NCBI RefSeq assembly: GCF_033110965.1
Contig: NZ_CP137003.1
Location: 3,224,001 to 3,288,000, forward strand
DNA length: 64,000 bases
Source of the DNA: Raineyella sp. LH-20
GTDB taxonomy: Bacteria > Actinomycetota > Actinomycetes > Propionibacteriales > Propionibacteriaceae
Direction: 5' to 3'
How positions within the stretch are numbered: the stretch's first letter is position 1; each line of letters starts with the position of its first letter. The notes below the pieces were generated by a model, which saw nothing but the letters and a program-made list of their open reading frames with translations, ran no database searches and was not told where the DNA came from. Below are positions 30,096 to 38,056 of this stretch, piece after piece. Both the position numbers and the translations under genes were made by a program.

Positions 30096-31094
30096 ATGGA
30101 ACAGCGACGCGTCGGCTCCTCGGGCCTGCAGGTCTCCCGGCTCGGTCTCGGCACCCTCACCTGGGGGCGGGACACGTCCCCGCAGGTGGCGTACGACCTG
30201 ATGGCGACCTACGTCGACGCGGGCGGCACGCTGATCGACACCGCTGCGGCGTACGGCGCCGGCGACGCCGAGGAGATCCTCGGCGCGTTGATGGCCCGGG
30301 AGTTCGACCGGGAGGACCTCGTCATCGCCACCAAGGCGGGCTTCGGTGTCCGCGACGGGGAACGGGCCGTCGACACCTCGGCGCGGGCGATGCTGGCCGA
30401 CCTGGACGCCTCGCTGGAACGCCTCGGCACCGACTGGATCGACCTGTGGCAGGTGCATGCCTGGGGCCAGGCACCGATCGAGGAGACCCTGGCGGCGATG
30501 GACCACGCGGTGGCCTCGGGCCGGGTGCGCTACCTCGGCCTGTCCAACTTCGTCGGCTGGCAGACCGCCCAGGCGGCGTCGTGGCAGCGGGCGATCACCA
30601 CCCGGACGCCGATCGCGTCCACCCAGGTGGAGTACTCGTTGATGACCCGCCGCGCGGAGGTGGAGATCCTGCCGGCCGTACGGGCGATGGGGATGGGCTT
30701 CCTGGCCTGGTCGCCGCTGGGCCGGGGGGTGCTCACCGGCAAGTACCGTCGCGGCATCCCGAAGGACTCGCGGGCGGCCGCCGAGCACTTCGCGTGGTTC
30801 GTCGACCCGTACCTGCAACCGCGGTCGCGGGCGATCGTGGACGCGGTGGCCCGGGCGGCCGACGGGCTGGGGATGGCACCGTTGGAAGTGGCGCTGCTGT
30901 GGGTGCGCGATGCACCGGGGGTGACCGCGTCGCTGCTGGGGGCGCGCACCGCTGAGCAGCTCGAGCAGTGCCTGGCGATCGAGGAGATGTCCCTGCCGGC
31001 GGAGATCGCCGCCGCCCTGGACGACGTCTCAGGCGGGCCGATGCCGTCCCGCGACGGCGCCGGCCGACCGGCCGAGCCGCCGATGCACGAGTGA
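30096..31094 (+). CDS. aldo/keto reductase
   Basis: NADPH-dependent oxidoreductase of the AKR superfamily, 332 residues. Conserved features: SRLGLGTLTWGRD, the catalytic tetrad residues in LIDTAAAYGAGDAEE (Asp, Tyr), VIATKAGFG (Lys) and WQVHAWG (His), and the cofactor region SLLGARTAEQLEQCL. It resembles the AKR11/12 group; the substrate is unknown. The open frame begins at 29652, but the preceding part lies antisense to the flavin reductase, and ATG 30096 is 7 nt after TAGAGT. Confidence 0.92.
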   Translation: MEQRRVGSSGLQVSRLGLGTLTWGRDTSPQVAYDLMATYVDAGGTLIDTAAAYGAGDAEEILGALMAREFDREDLVIATKAGFGVRDGERAVDTSARAMLADLDASLERLGTDWIDLWQVHAWGQAPIEETLAAMDHAVASGRVRYLGLSNFVGWQTAQAASWQRAITTRTPIASTQVEYSLMTRRAEVEILPAVRAMGMGFLAWSPLGRGVLTGKYRRGIPKDSRAAAEHFAWFVDPYLQPRSRAIVDAVARAADGLGMAPLEVALLWVRDAPGVTASLLGARTAEQLEQCLAIEEMSLPAEIAAALDDVSGGPMPSRDGAGRPAEPPMHE

Positions 31095-31105
31095 GCTCGG
31101 CCCGC

Positions 31106-31342
31106 TCAATCGAGGAAGACCTCCCAGGTGGGACGGACCCGGATGATCCGGCGACGCACCCAGATCTCGCGGCTGCCGTCGCGGTAACGCCGCAGCCGGT
31201 GGAGCTCCCAGCCGCCGCGTTCGGCCTCCTCGGTGAGAAGCTGTCGCAGGGCGTTGCGCGACATCTCACGGCCCACCGAGAAGCGGCGTACGTCGTAGTC
31301 GCTCTCAGGACGCTGGCGGGGCTTGGGTGGCACGTCCCCCAT
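31106..31342 (-). CDS. DUF5703 family protein
   Basis: 78 residues from ATG 31342 (a start at 31375 would give 89). Recognised by DYDVRRFSVGREMSRNALRQ, LLTEEAERGGWELHRLRRYR and WVRRRIIRV. Small basic actinobacterial family, function unknown. Convergent with the aldo/keto reductase gene. No clear promoter; a GGTTCA-N6-TGAACC dyad lies just upstream of the longer start region. Confidence 0.8.
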   Translation of the reverse strand: MGDVPPKPRQRPESDYDVRRFSVGREMSRNALRQLLTEEAERGGWELHRLRRYRDGSREIWVRRRIIRVRPTWEVFLD

Positions 31343-31471
31343 TGTGCCGGGTGGTTCAATCCGGTGAACCGACATCCAACCCCGCGAAAACAGGGCGATT
31401 TGGCGTTCCCCGACCGGCTTGGGTATAGTCCTACATCGCTGCCCGGCACTCCTGGGCCAGCAAGCACACCT

Positions 31472-31557
31472 GTCCGGGTGGCGGAATTGGTAGACGCGCT
31501 AGCTTGAGGTGCTAGTGCCCGCTTTAGGGCATAGGGGTTCAAGTCCCCTCTCGGACA
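31472..31557 (+). tRNA. tRNA-Leu (anticodon GAG)
   Basis: 86-nt class II tRNA. Acceptor GTCCGGG pairs with CTCGGAC (31550-31556), discriminator A at 31557. Anticodon stem CTAGC/GCTAG with loop TTGAGGT; anticodon GAG at 31506-31508. Long variable arm TGCCCGCTTTAGGGCA and T-arm GGGGTTCAAGTCCCC. CCA is not encoded. Confidence 0.97.
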
Positions 31558-31564
31558 CAACATG

Positions 31565-31591
31565 AAGGCCCGTCCCGATGGGACGGGCCTT
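31565..31591 (+). terminator. terminator after tRNA-Leu
   Basis: Perfect 12-bp arms (31565-31576 and 31580-31591) with a 3-nt loop starting 8 nt after the tRNA; followed by TCGGCATTCC. Confidence 0.85.
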
Positions 31592-31659
31592 CGGCATTCC
31601 GCCCCCCGCGACCTCCAGGGACGGATGACCCCGTTGCCCGATCGTCGCCCGGGGAGGTC

Positions 31660-31688
31660 TTGACCACGTCCCGGCCGCGTCGAACACT
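31660..31688 (+). promoter_or_regulatory. promoter of the methyltransferase gene
   Basis: -35 TTGACC (31660-31665), 17-bp spacer, -10 AACACT (31683-31688), then 6 nt to ATG 31695, implying a leaderless message. Confidence 0.5.
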
Positions 31689-31694
31689 TTCCCC

Positions 31695-32525
31695 ATGGAC
31701 GACCCGTCGGTGCAGCGCACCAGGATCAGCGCCCTCTTCGACCGCCTCGCCCCCGTCTACGACCAGGGCCCGATCCCGTGGTTCACCCCGATCGCCGATC
31801 GGCTCGTCGACCTGCTCTCGCCTGCTCCCGGCGCAACGGCCCTCGATGTCGGTGCCGGGCGAGGCGCCGCCACCTTTCCGCTGGCCAGGGCGGTCGGCGA
31901 GACCGGACACGTCGTGGCGGCCGACATCTCGGCGGCGATGATCCGCCTCCTGACGGACTCACTGCAGGCGGCCGGGACCGCGAACGTCCGGACCCTGGTC
32001 GGCGAGGCGACGCCCCGTACGTTGCCTGCCGGGACCTTCGATCTGGTGGCCGCCTCGCTCGTCCTCTTCTTCGATCCCGACCCGGCCGGGACGCTGCGTG
32101 ACTGGCTCGCCCTGCTGCGGCCCGGAGGACGGATCGGCATCAGCACCTTCGGCGCGCAGGACGTGGCGTGGCGGCACGCGGAGGCCGAGATCCTGCGCTA
32201 CGCCCCGACGGTGGCAGACCCTCGGACCTCGGGCGTCGCCGGACCGTTCGCCACCCCGGAATCACTGGGTCTCCTGTTCGGCGAGGCCGGCGCGACCGAG
32301 GTCACCATCTACGAGGAACCGCTCGAGGTCGCCCTGCCCGATGCCGCCGCGTGGCGGGACTGGACGATGACCCTCGGGATGCGCCAGATCTGGGACGCGG
32401 TCCCACCGGACGAGAGCACGGCGGTCGTCGACCGGGTCGGCGCGTTGCTGGAGGCTGATCGCGGCGCCGACGGCCTGCTCCACCTGACCCAGCAGGTCCG
32501 CTACACCATCGCCCGGAAGCCCTGA
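31695..32525 (+). CDS. class I SAM-dependent methyltransferase
   Basis: 276 residues. Motif I ALDVGAGRGAATFPLA, motif II VAADISAAMIRL, and a post-I acidic loop; the N-terminal RISALFDRLAPVYDQGP resembles the UbiE/MenG-like group. The C-terminal part (about 180-276) is not a standard UbiE domain, so it may act on another small molecule. Probably leaderless. Confidence 0.85.
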   Translation: MDDPSVQRTRISALFDRLAPVYDQGPIPWFTPIADRLVDLLSPAPGATALDVGAGRGAATFPLARAVGETGHVVAADISAAMIRLLTDSLQAAGTANVRTLVGEATPRTLPAGTFDLVAASLVLFFDPDPAGTLRDWLALLRPGGRIGISTFGAQDVAWRHAEAEILRYAPTVADPRTSGVAGPFATPESLGLLFGEAGATEVTIYEEPLEVALPDAAAWRDWTMTLGMRQIWDAVPPDESTAVVDRVGALLEADRGADGLLHLTQQVRYTIARKP

Positions 32526-32598
32526 CCCGACCCGCCACGACGCCTCCGGGCGGCGGCACGCCCGGCCACGACGAGTTCATCCTCACCGGTACGTCGAC

Positions 32599-32604
32599 TA
32601 ACCT
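32599..32604 (+). promoter_or_regulatory. leaderless -10 box of the leader ORF
   Basis: TAACCT, 6 nt before ATG 32611. Confidence 0.5.
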
Positions 32605-32610
32605 CGTCCC

Positions 32611-32691
32611 ATGACCTGTGCTCCGCCCGACCCGTACGGCACACCGGCGACGCCGGTGCTGCTCGGAGGTGAAGCAGCGGGGCGCCGATGA
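32611..32691 (+). CDS. 26-residue leader ORF coupled to the GT39-like gene
   Basis: Short ORF MTCAPPDPYG...AAGRR (26 residues) starting 6 nt after a TAACCT box and ending in ATGA, whose ATG is the start of the next gene. The large gene has GGAGG 18 nt before its ATG, too far for normal use, so translation of the short ORF may deliver ribosomes to it. No similarity seen; its product may have no own function. Confidence 0.5.
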   Translation: MTCAPPDPYGTPATPVLLGGEAAGRR

Positions 32692-34328
32692 CACCGCCCC
32701 AGGACCCCACCCCGGCGGCGCGCACCCTGCCGGAGCTGTCCGGCCCCGAGGCCGCCGCGCAGAGTGCCCGTCCGCGCACCGAGCCAGGGACCACCGCCCG
32801 GTCCTCGGCGGACGCCCGACCCGCCGCCGGACCGTCCGCGGTCGCACGCCTGCGCACTGCACTCCGCAGTCGCCATCCGGGCGGCATCCCGCTGTCGCGC
32901 TGGGTGCACCTGGTCGTCGCCGTCCAGGTCGTCGTGATGACGCTCTACAGCGCGGGCTACGGCTACCAGCGCGACGAGCTCTACTTCCGGATGCTGCCGC
33001 CGGCCTGGGGCTACGTCGACCAGCCGCCGTTCACCCCGTTCCTGGTGCGGACGCTCTCGCACCTCAGCGACCACACCTGGTCGATCCGGCTCGCCGCGAC
33101 CCTGGCGACGTGTCTGGCGACGTACGTCCATGTCCTGATCACCCGGGAGTTCGGCGGCGCCCGGCGGGCCCAGGTGATCTCCGCCGCGGCGTACGCCTTC
33201 GCGCTGACGCCGCTCGCGCTGGGGCACAACCTGCTGACCGCCACCATCGACCTGCCGCTGTGGGGGCTGACCGCCCTGTTCATCTGCCGCGCGGTGCTCC
33301 GCGACGACACCCGCTGGTGGATCGCCGCCGGCGCCGTCATCGGGCTCACCACCTACAACCGGTGGCTGATCATCGCCTTCGTGATGGTGCTGCTGGCCGG
33401 CATGCTGCTCGCCGGGCCGCGGCACCAGCTCACCGACCGCCGCACCTGGATCGGCGGCGGGCTGGCGCTGGTCCTGGCGCTGCCGAACCTGTGGTGGCAG
33501 GCGCAGCACGGCTGGCCGCAGCTGACCTTCGGGATGGCGCTCGCCGGGTCGAACAACGCCGACGTCCGCGGCAGCATGTGGAGCCTGTTGCCGATCATCA
33601 TGGGCCCGTTCGTGCTGCCGTTCTGGGTCGCCGGGATCGTCGCGCTGGTCCGCCGGCCGGCCTGGCGCCGGGCCCGGTTCGTGATCCCCGCGCTGGTCAT
33701 CTTCCTGCTCCTGATGGTGCCGGTCGCCGGCCAGGCCTACTACCCGGTGGGCATCGTCTCGGTCCTGTTGGCGATCGGCTGTGTGCCGGTGGCCGGGTGG
33801 GCCACCACCGTCCGGCGACAGCGCGTGGTGGCCGGTCTGCTGGCCGCGAACGCCCTCACCAGCATCGTCTTCGACCTGCCGGTGATGCCGATCGAGAAGA
33901 GCCCCACCCGCTACGTCAACCCGCTGGCGCTGGACGCCAGCTTCTGGCCACGCTACGTGGGCCAGGTCACCGATGCGTACCGTACGTACGCCCCGCAGAG
34001 CCCGGGCGCGACCGTGGTGCTGGCCGGCGACTACGGCGAGGCCGGGGCGATCGACCGGTACGGTCCGGAGATGGGCCTGCCCGCCGTCTACAGCGGCCAC
34101 AACTCCCTGGGCTGGCTGACGCCGCCACCCACCACGGCCACCGCGGCGGTCGCGGTCGGGATCCCGATCACGACGCTGACCGACCACTTCGTGTCGTGCA
34201 CCCAGGTCGGCCGCCTCGACAACGGCCACGCGATCAAGATGTTCCAGCAGGGTCAGCCGATCGTGGTGTGCGACGGCCGCCGCGATCCGTGGCCGGTGAT
34301 CTGGGCGGACCTGGCCGACTGGGGCTGA
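32688..34328 (+). CDS. GT39/ArnT-like membrane glycosyltransferase
   Basis: 546 residues: a disordered N-terminus (1-70) then about 10-11 membrane segments. The family signature YQRDELYFRMLPPAWGYVDQPP is present after TM1 and carries the catalytic acidic residue of polyprenyl-phosphate-sugar transferases (PMT_2 type). TM blocks such as LPIIMGPFVLPFWVAGIVAL follow, and the last ~130 residues are extracytoplasmic (VVLAGDYGEAGAIDRYG). It probably transfers a lipid-linked sugar to a surface acceptor; donor and acceptor unknown. Confidence 0.88.
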   Translation: MTPPQDPTPAARTLPELSGPEAAAQSARPRTEPGTTARSSADARPAAGPSAVARLRTALRSRHPGGIPLSRWVHLVVAVQVVVMTLYSAGYGYQRDELYFRMLPPAWGYVDQPPFTPFLVRTLSHLSDHTWSIRLAATLATCLATYVHVLITREFGGARRAQVISAAAYAFALTPLALGHNLLTATIDLPLWGLTALFICRAVLRDDTRWWIAAGAVIGLTTYNRWLIIAFVMVLLAGMLLAGPRHQLTDRRTWIGGGLALVLALPNLWWQAQHGWPQLTFGMALAGSNNADVRGSMWSLLPIIMGPFVLPFWVAGIVALVRRPAWRRARFVIPALVIFLLLMVPVAGQAYYPVGIVSVLLAIGCVPVAGWATTVRRQRVVAGLLAANALTSIVFDLPVMPIEKSPTRYVNPLALDASFWPRYVGQVTDAYRTYAPQSPGATVVLAGDYGEAGAIDRYGPEMGLPAVYSGHNSLGWLTPPPTTATAAVAVGIPITTLTDHFVSCTQVGRLDNGHAIKMFQQGQPIVVCDGRRDPWPVIWADLADWG

Positions 34329-34372
34329 TTTCCCGGACGGTGACCGGCACCCGGCCGAGGCGTGGCGCCGTA

Positions 34373-34400
34373 CGTCGGTCGTCGGTCGCCGGTCGCCGGT
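34373..34400. repeat. 4 x 7-bp tandem repeat between convergent genes
   Basis: cgtcggt, cgtcggt, cgccggt, cgccggt lie 20 nt downstream of the ligase stop codon (minus strand). Confidence 0.7.
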
Positions 34401-34419
34401 CGCCCAGCGAGCTTCCCGA

Positions 34420-35997
34420 TCAGCCCTCCGCGAGCTTGCGGACGGTGTCCAGCGTGTCCGCCTCGGCAGCCGTCTTGTCCGTGCGGTAGCGCAGCACCCG
34501 GGCAAAGCGGAGCGTGACGCCACCGGGATAACGGACGGAGCGCTGCACCCCGTCGAACGCCACCTCGACGACCTGCTCCGGACGGACCGTGACGACCCAG
34601 CCGTTGTCGTCGACCTTCAGCTCGGTGAACCGCGCCGTCTGCCAGGCGAGCATCTCATCGGTCATCCCTTTGAACGTCTTGCCGAGCATCACGAATTTCG
34701 ACCCGTCGCGGGCACCGAGGTGGATGTTGGAGAGCAGGCCGGACCGGCGACCGCTGCCCCGTTCGACCGCCAGGACGACCAGATCCAGGGTGTGTCGTGG
34801 CTTCACCTTTACCCAGGCCGCGCCGCGACGGCCGGCCGCGTACGGGGCTGACAGGTCCTTGATCACCACCCCCTCGTAGCCGCGCTGCAGCACGGTCGCG
34901 AAGTACTCCTGGACGGCGGCGGGCTCGGCCACCACCGTCCGCGGCACGATCGCCTCCGCCGGCACTGCGGCGGCCAACGCCGCGAACCGTTCACCGGCCG
35001 GTGCGTCGATCAGGTCACGACCGTCGAGATGCAGGACGTCGAAGAAGAAGGCGCTCAGCGGTGCGGTCGGTCCCGGCCCCGCTTGCTCGTCCGGATCCGC
35101 TTGGTCCCCCGGCCCGGCTTGCTCCCCGGGCTCCGCATGCTGACGGGTCATCGTCCGCGACCCCGTCTCCTGGAACGGGCGCGGGCGACCGTCCGGCCCG
35201 AGCAGCAGCGCCTCCCCGTCGAGCACGACGGCGTCCACCGGCAGACCGCGGACGAACCGGACGATCTCGGGGACCCGCTCGGTGATGTCGTCGAGGGACC
35301 GGGTGAAGATCGCGATCTCGTCGCCGGCCCGATGTGCCTGGATCCGGATGCCGTCCAGTTTGGCGTCGACCGCCACCGGCGCACCGGCGAAGCCGTCGAG
35401 GGCGGTGCTCACGTCCGGGGCGGGTGAAGCGAGCATCGGGCGTACGGGGCGCAGCGGCTCCAGTCGGAACGCGGCGAGCGCCGCTTCCCCACCGCCGAGC
35501 GCCGCGGCGGCCACCGGGCCGGAGAAGGCGCTGAACATCGCCGCCCGGCGCACCGTCGCGACCGGCAGCGAGGCCGCCTCGGCGATCGCTTCCAACAGCA
35601 GCGCGTCGAGGGCTCCCTGGCGCAGTTCGCCGATCACCAGGCGGCGCAGGTAGTCCTGTTCGGCGGCGGTGGCGCGCCCGAAGAGCGCGGCGACGTCCCG
35701 ATCGCGAGCCCCGCCCGACCCCGGCCCGGACAGCCCGGACAGCGCCGCCATCGCCGCGTCCACCTCGGCCGGCGTCAACGACGGCGCCGCCGCCGGCTCG
35801 GGAAGGCTGAGCAGCGACCGCCAGCCGACCCCGGTCCGCCGCTGTCGCAGCCGTCCGGACAGGTAGGAGGCGACGATGTCCGCCTCGGTCGCATCCCCTG
35901 ACTCGGCCAGCGCTTCGGCCAGCAGGTGGCGCTTCGCTATCCGCGAGCGGGTCGCGGTGACCGCCGCCGAGGTCTGCACGAGCCGGGTGAGCAGCAT
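34420..35997 (-). CDS. lig: ATP-dependent DNA ligase
   Basis: 525 residues from ATG 35997. N-terminal DNA-binding domain (1-185), adenylation domain with motif I DAKLDGIR (active Lys213), motif III-like DGEALLL, motif IV GYEGVVIKD, motif V AAWVKVKP, and a C-terminal OB domain (YPGGVTLRFARVLRYR). It resembles mycobacterial LigB. There is a Gly/Gln/Asp/Pro-rich insertion of about 25 residues (GEQAGPGDQADPDEQAGPG) before motif IIIa. It is not a LigD: no polymerase or nuclease domain is attached. Confidence 0.93.
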   Translation of the reverse strand: MLLTRLVQTSAAVTATRSRIAKRHLLAEALAESGDATEADIVASYLSGRLRQRRTGVGWRSLLSLPEPAAAPSLTPAEVDAAMAALSGLSGPGSGGARDRDVAALFGRATAAEQDYLRRLVIGELRQGALDALLLEAIAEAASLPVATVRRAAMFSAFSGPVAAAALGGGEAALAAFRLEPLRPVRPMLASPAPDVSTALDGFAGAPVAVDAKLDGIRIQAHRAGDEIAIFTRSLDDITERVPEIVRFVRGLPVDAVVLDGEALLLGPDGRPRPFQETGSRTMTRQHAEPGEQAGPGDQADPDEQAGPGPTAPLSAFFFDVLHLDGRDLIDAPAGERFAALAAAVPAEAIVPRTVVAEPAAVQEYFATVLQRGYEGVVIKDLSAPYAAGRRGAAWVKVKPRHTLDLVVLAVERGSGRRSGLLSNIHLGARDGSKFVMLGKTFKGMTDEMLAWQTARFTELKVDDNGWVVTVRPEQVVEVAFDGVQRSVRYPGGVTLRFARVLRYRTDKTAAEADTLDTVRKLAEG

Positions 35998-36004
35998 GCC
36001 CCGA

Positions 36005-37342
36005 TCATCCCGCCCGGCGCGGGTCGCGTCGACCCCCAGCGGGTGCCGCAGGCGGCGCGTCGATCGCATCCGCGGGTGCACCGCGACGGCGCAACTCCTC
36101 ACGGGCACTGTCGAACCCGCCGATCTCGAGCCCGGCCAGGGTGCTCTCCCCCACCCAGGACGTACGGCCCCGGCGCTCGACGCGCACCGCCATCCGGGCG
36201 GCCAGATGCTCGACGTCGCCCGCAACGTTGCGCTGCTGGCTGGGCAGCGGCACCGGCAGAACGTGGGCCGCGGACGGGTCGCCGGCGCCATCGACGATCA
36301 CCCGCCAGCCGCGGCCACGCCCGTCGAGGTGCCACTGCCCGGGGCCGATATCGGCCCGCACCGGGCTGGTCCCTGGGTTGCCGAACCGCAGCAGCCGGCC
36401 GTCGGGGAGGCGGACGACCAGTGCGGTGACAGTCGTGGACAGCGGACCGGCGACCACCTTCCCGCCGGCGAAGGCCACGCAGGCCGCCGGCTCGGCGAAG
36501 CCCTGGGCCTGGCCCCACCACCAGGCCTCGGGGAAGCCCTCCTTGCCCCAGTTCTTCTCCCCGTACACGGCGGCACCGTCCAGGCGCCAGATCTCGCCGC
36601 CCAGGATCGCTTCACCGGCCGCCCGGCCGCCGAGCAGCCACGGATGCCAGTACTGGTTGAGCCCCGGCAGTAGCTGGAACCCGCTCGACCCTCCCAGCGC
36701 CCGGTGCGCCGGCCAGGTGTCGGCGGGATCGAGCCGGAGATCGAGTCGGGCGTCCGGCCCGAGGTCGACCCGTAGGATGCGGTCGTTCCCGACGAAGAGG
36801 TGATTCCCGGCGGACGGTGGGACCGAGGTGCGGCCGCCGCGTCGGGGCGAGACGGGGGGCAGGGGCGGGTCGGGAGGCGGGGCCGGGTCGGGCACGACTG
36901 AGAGATGCGGGTCCGACCCGGGAGACGCCGCCCCCAGACCGTACGGATCGGCCCAGGCCCCGGGCAGCGCCGCGGTGCGCAGGAAGCCGTTGCTGCCGGC
37001 CAGCGCGACGGTCGCCCACGGGCCGTGGGGACCGCGGTTGACCCCGATCAACGCGATCACGACACGGGACCGTTCGACATCGGTGAACCGCCAGAAGTAG
37101 CCCTCCATCGCGACCCCGTGAGCCCGCCGGAGGTCGCCCCAGGGGAGATCGGCGCCGGTCGCCCGGTAGGCCGCGAGTGTCCGCGCCCGGATCCCTGCCA
37201 GCCACCCCGCCGGCGACCGACCACCGCGGCCGCCCTGATCCGAGAAGCCCGATCGGTCGGCGGACCGGGAGACGTCGGTCGGGTCGCCACGGCCGCGCCG
37301 CTCGTCGGGATCAGGCGTAGCCGAGCTCATGGAGGCGGGCAT
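36005..37342 (-). CDS. tocopherol-cyclase-like protein
   Basis: 445 residues. The core resembles the tocopherol cyclase family (PF14249): MEGYFWRFTDVERSRVVIAL, GNHLFVGNDRI, GLNQYWHPWLLGG, VYGEKNWGKEGFPEAWWWGQ and ACVAFAGGKV. In plants and cyanobacteria this fold cyclises plastoquinol-type precursors; in actinobacteria members have no assigned substrate. A Pro-rich insertion (DPAPPPDPPLPPVSP) splits the N-terminal part. No membrane segment. The start is uncertain (37342, 37330 or downstream) and overlaps the metallopeptidase end. The gene ends 8 nt before the ligase ATG. Confidence 0.75.
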   Translation of the reverse strand: MPASMSSATPDPDERRGRGDPTDVSRSADRSGFSDQGGRGGRSPAGWLAGIRARTLAAYRATGADLPWGDLRRAHGVAMEGYFWRFTDVERSRVVIALIGVNRGPHGPWATVALAGSNGFLRTAALPGAWADPYGLGAASPGSDPHLSVVPDPAPPPDPPLPPVSPRRGGRTSVPPSAGNHLFVGNDRILRVDLGPDARLDLRLDPADTWPAHRALGGSSGFQLLPGLNQYWHPWLLGGRAAGEAILGGEIWRLDGAAVYGEKNWGKEGFPEAWWWGQAQGFAEPAACVAFAGGKVVAGPLSTTVTALVVRLPDGRLLRFGNPGTSPVRADIGPGQWHLDGRGRGWRVIVDGAGDPSAAHVLPVPLPSQQRNVAGDVEHLAARMAVRVERRGRTSWVGESTLAGLEIGGFDSAREELRRRGAPADAIDAPPAAPAGGRRDPRRAG

Positions 37343-37664
37343 CGTCGATCCCGAAGAAGTGGCCGATCTCGTGCACCACGGTGACCCGGACCTGCTCGCG
37401 CAGCTCGGCAGGCGTACGACACATCCGCATCAAGGGGGTGCGGAAGATCAGGATCCGGTCCGGCAGCACCCCCGAGTAGTCGATGCCGCGACGGTCCAGC
37501 GGGACGCCCTGGTAGAGGCCCAGCAGGTGGGGCTCGCCGAGCGGCGGTTCGTCCTCGATCACCAAGATGCAGTTCTCGACGAGGTCGAGCAGCGCCGCCG
37601 GCACCGACTCGACAGCCTCGTCGACGTACCTCTCGAACTCCTCCGCGGAGATGTCGAGCATCAT
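37311..37664 (-). CDS. metallopeptidase family protein (minimal zincin)
   Basis: 117 residues, a small HExxH protein of the PF06262 type: ISAEEFERYVDEAVESVP, then VVHEIGHFFGIDDARLHELG with the zinc-binding histidines and the third ligand downstream. Activity in the family is unproven. ATG 37664 or 37661, with GAGGAGG close upstream. The frame is open far upstream, through a 15-bp minisatellite, but that part has no protein-like features. Confidence 0.88.
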   Translation of the reverse strand: MMLDISAEEFERYVDEAVESVPAALLDLVENCILVIEDEPPLGEPHLLGLYQGVPLDRRGIDYSGVLPDRILIFRTPLMRMCRTPAELREQVRVTVVHEIGHFFGIDDARLHELGYA

Positions 37665-38056
37665 CGCCTCCTCACCGGGTGGTCCATCCGGACGGTGCCG
37701 ATCCAGGCCGTGCCGATCCAGGCCGTGCCGATCCAGGCCGTGCCGATCCAGGCCGTGCCGATCCAGGCCGTGCCGATCCGTCGGATCGAGCGGCCGCCGG
37801 CGTACGGTCGTACGCCGTCTGCGCCCCACCGTACGGAGCCGGTCAATGTCATTATCATCACATCGGTGCGCGGGGATGACACGCGATTGGTACGGCTTCC
37901 CACGAGGTCGTAGCGTGGGCCCAGCACATCCTTCCGGTCCGGTGGAGCCCCGCAGGCACGCGCGAAGGACGCACGGTGTCGTGCACCTGACTGCCCATGT
38001 CGGCGGGTGGCCGGTGGACACCACCCATGTTCGATAGGCAGTCGTGAGGAGCAGTT
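37665..38056. other. intergenic region between metallopeptidase and mqo
   Basis: 392 nt between divergent genes. It holds the 15-bp minisatellite at 37695-37780, a cgtacggtcgtacg dyad near 37801, an AT-rich island gtcaatgtcattatcatcac (37843-37862) that could carry promoter or regulator sites, and GAGGAGC as mqo ribosome binding site. No small gene is supported. Confidence 0.6.
37695..37780. repeat. 15-bp minisatellite, 5 full copies plus one partial
   Basis: Exact units gtgccgatccaggcc at 37695, 37710, 37725, 37740 and 37755, then a truncated sixth. It begins 30 nt upstream of the metallopeptidase start. Because 15 is divisible by three, ORFs on both strands read through it as repeated pentapeptides. 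Confidence 0.95.

Noticed and set aside
37695-37780. CRISPR-like array
   Set aside because: Repeats are contiguous 15-mers with no spacers; no cas genes anywhere in the window.
37843-37862. Fur/Zur-type box in the AT-rich island
   Set aside because: Only an imperfect dyad; not close enough to a known consensus to call.
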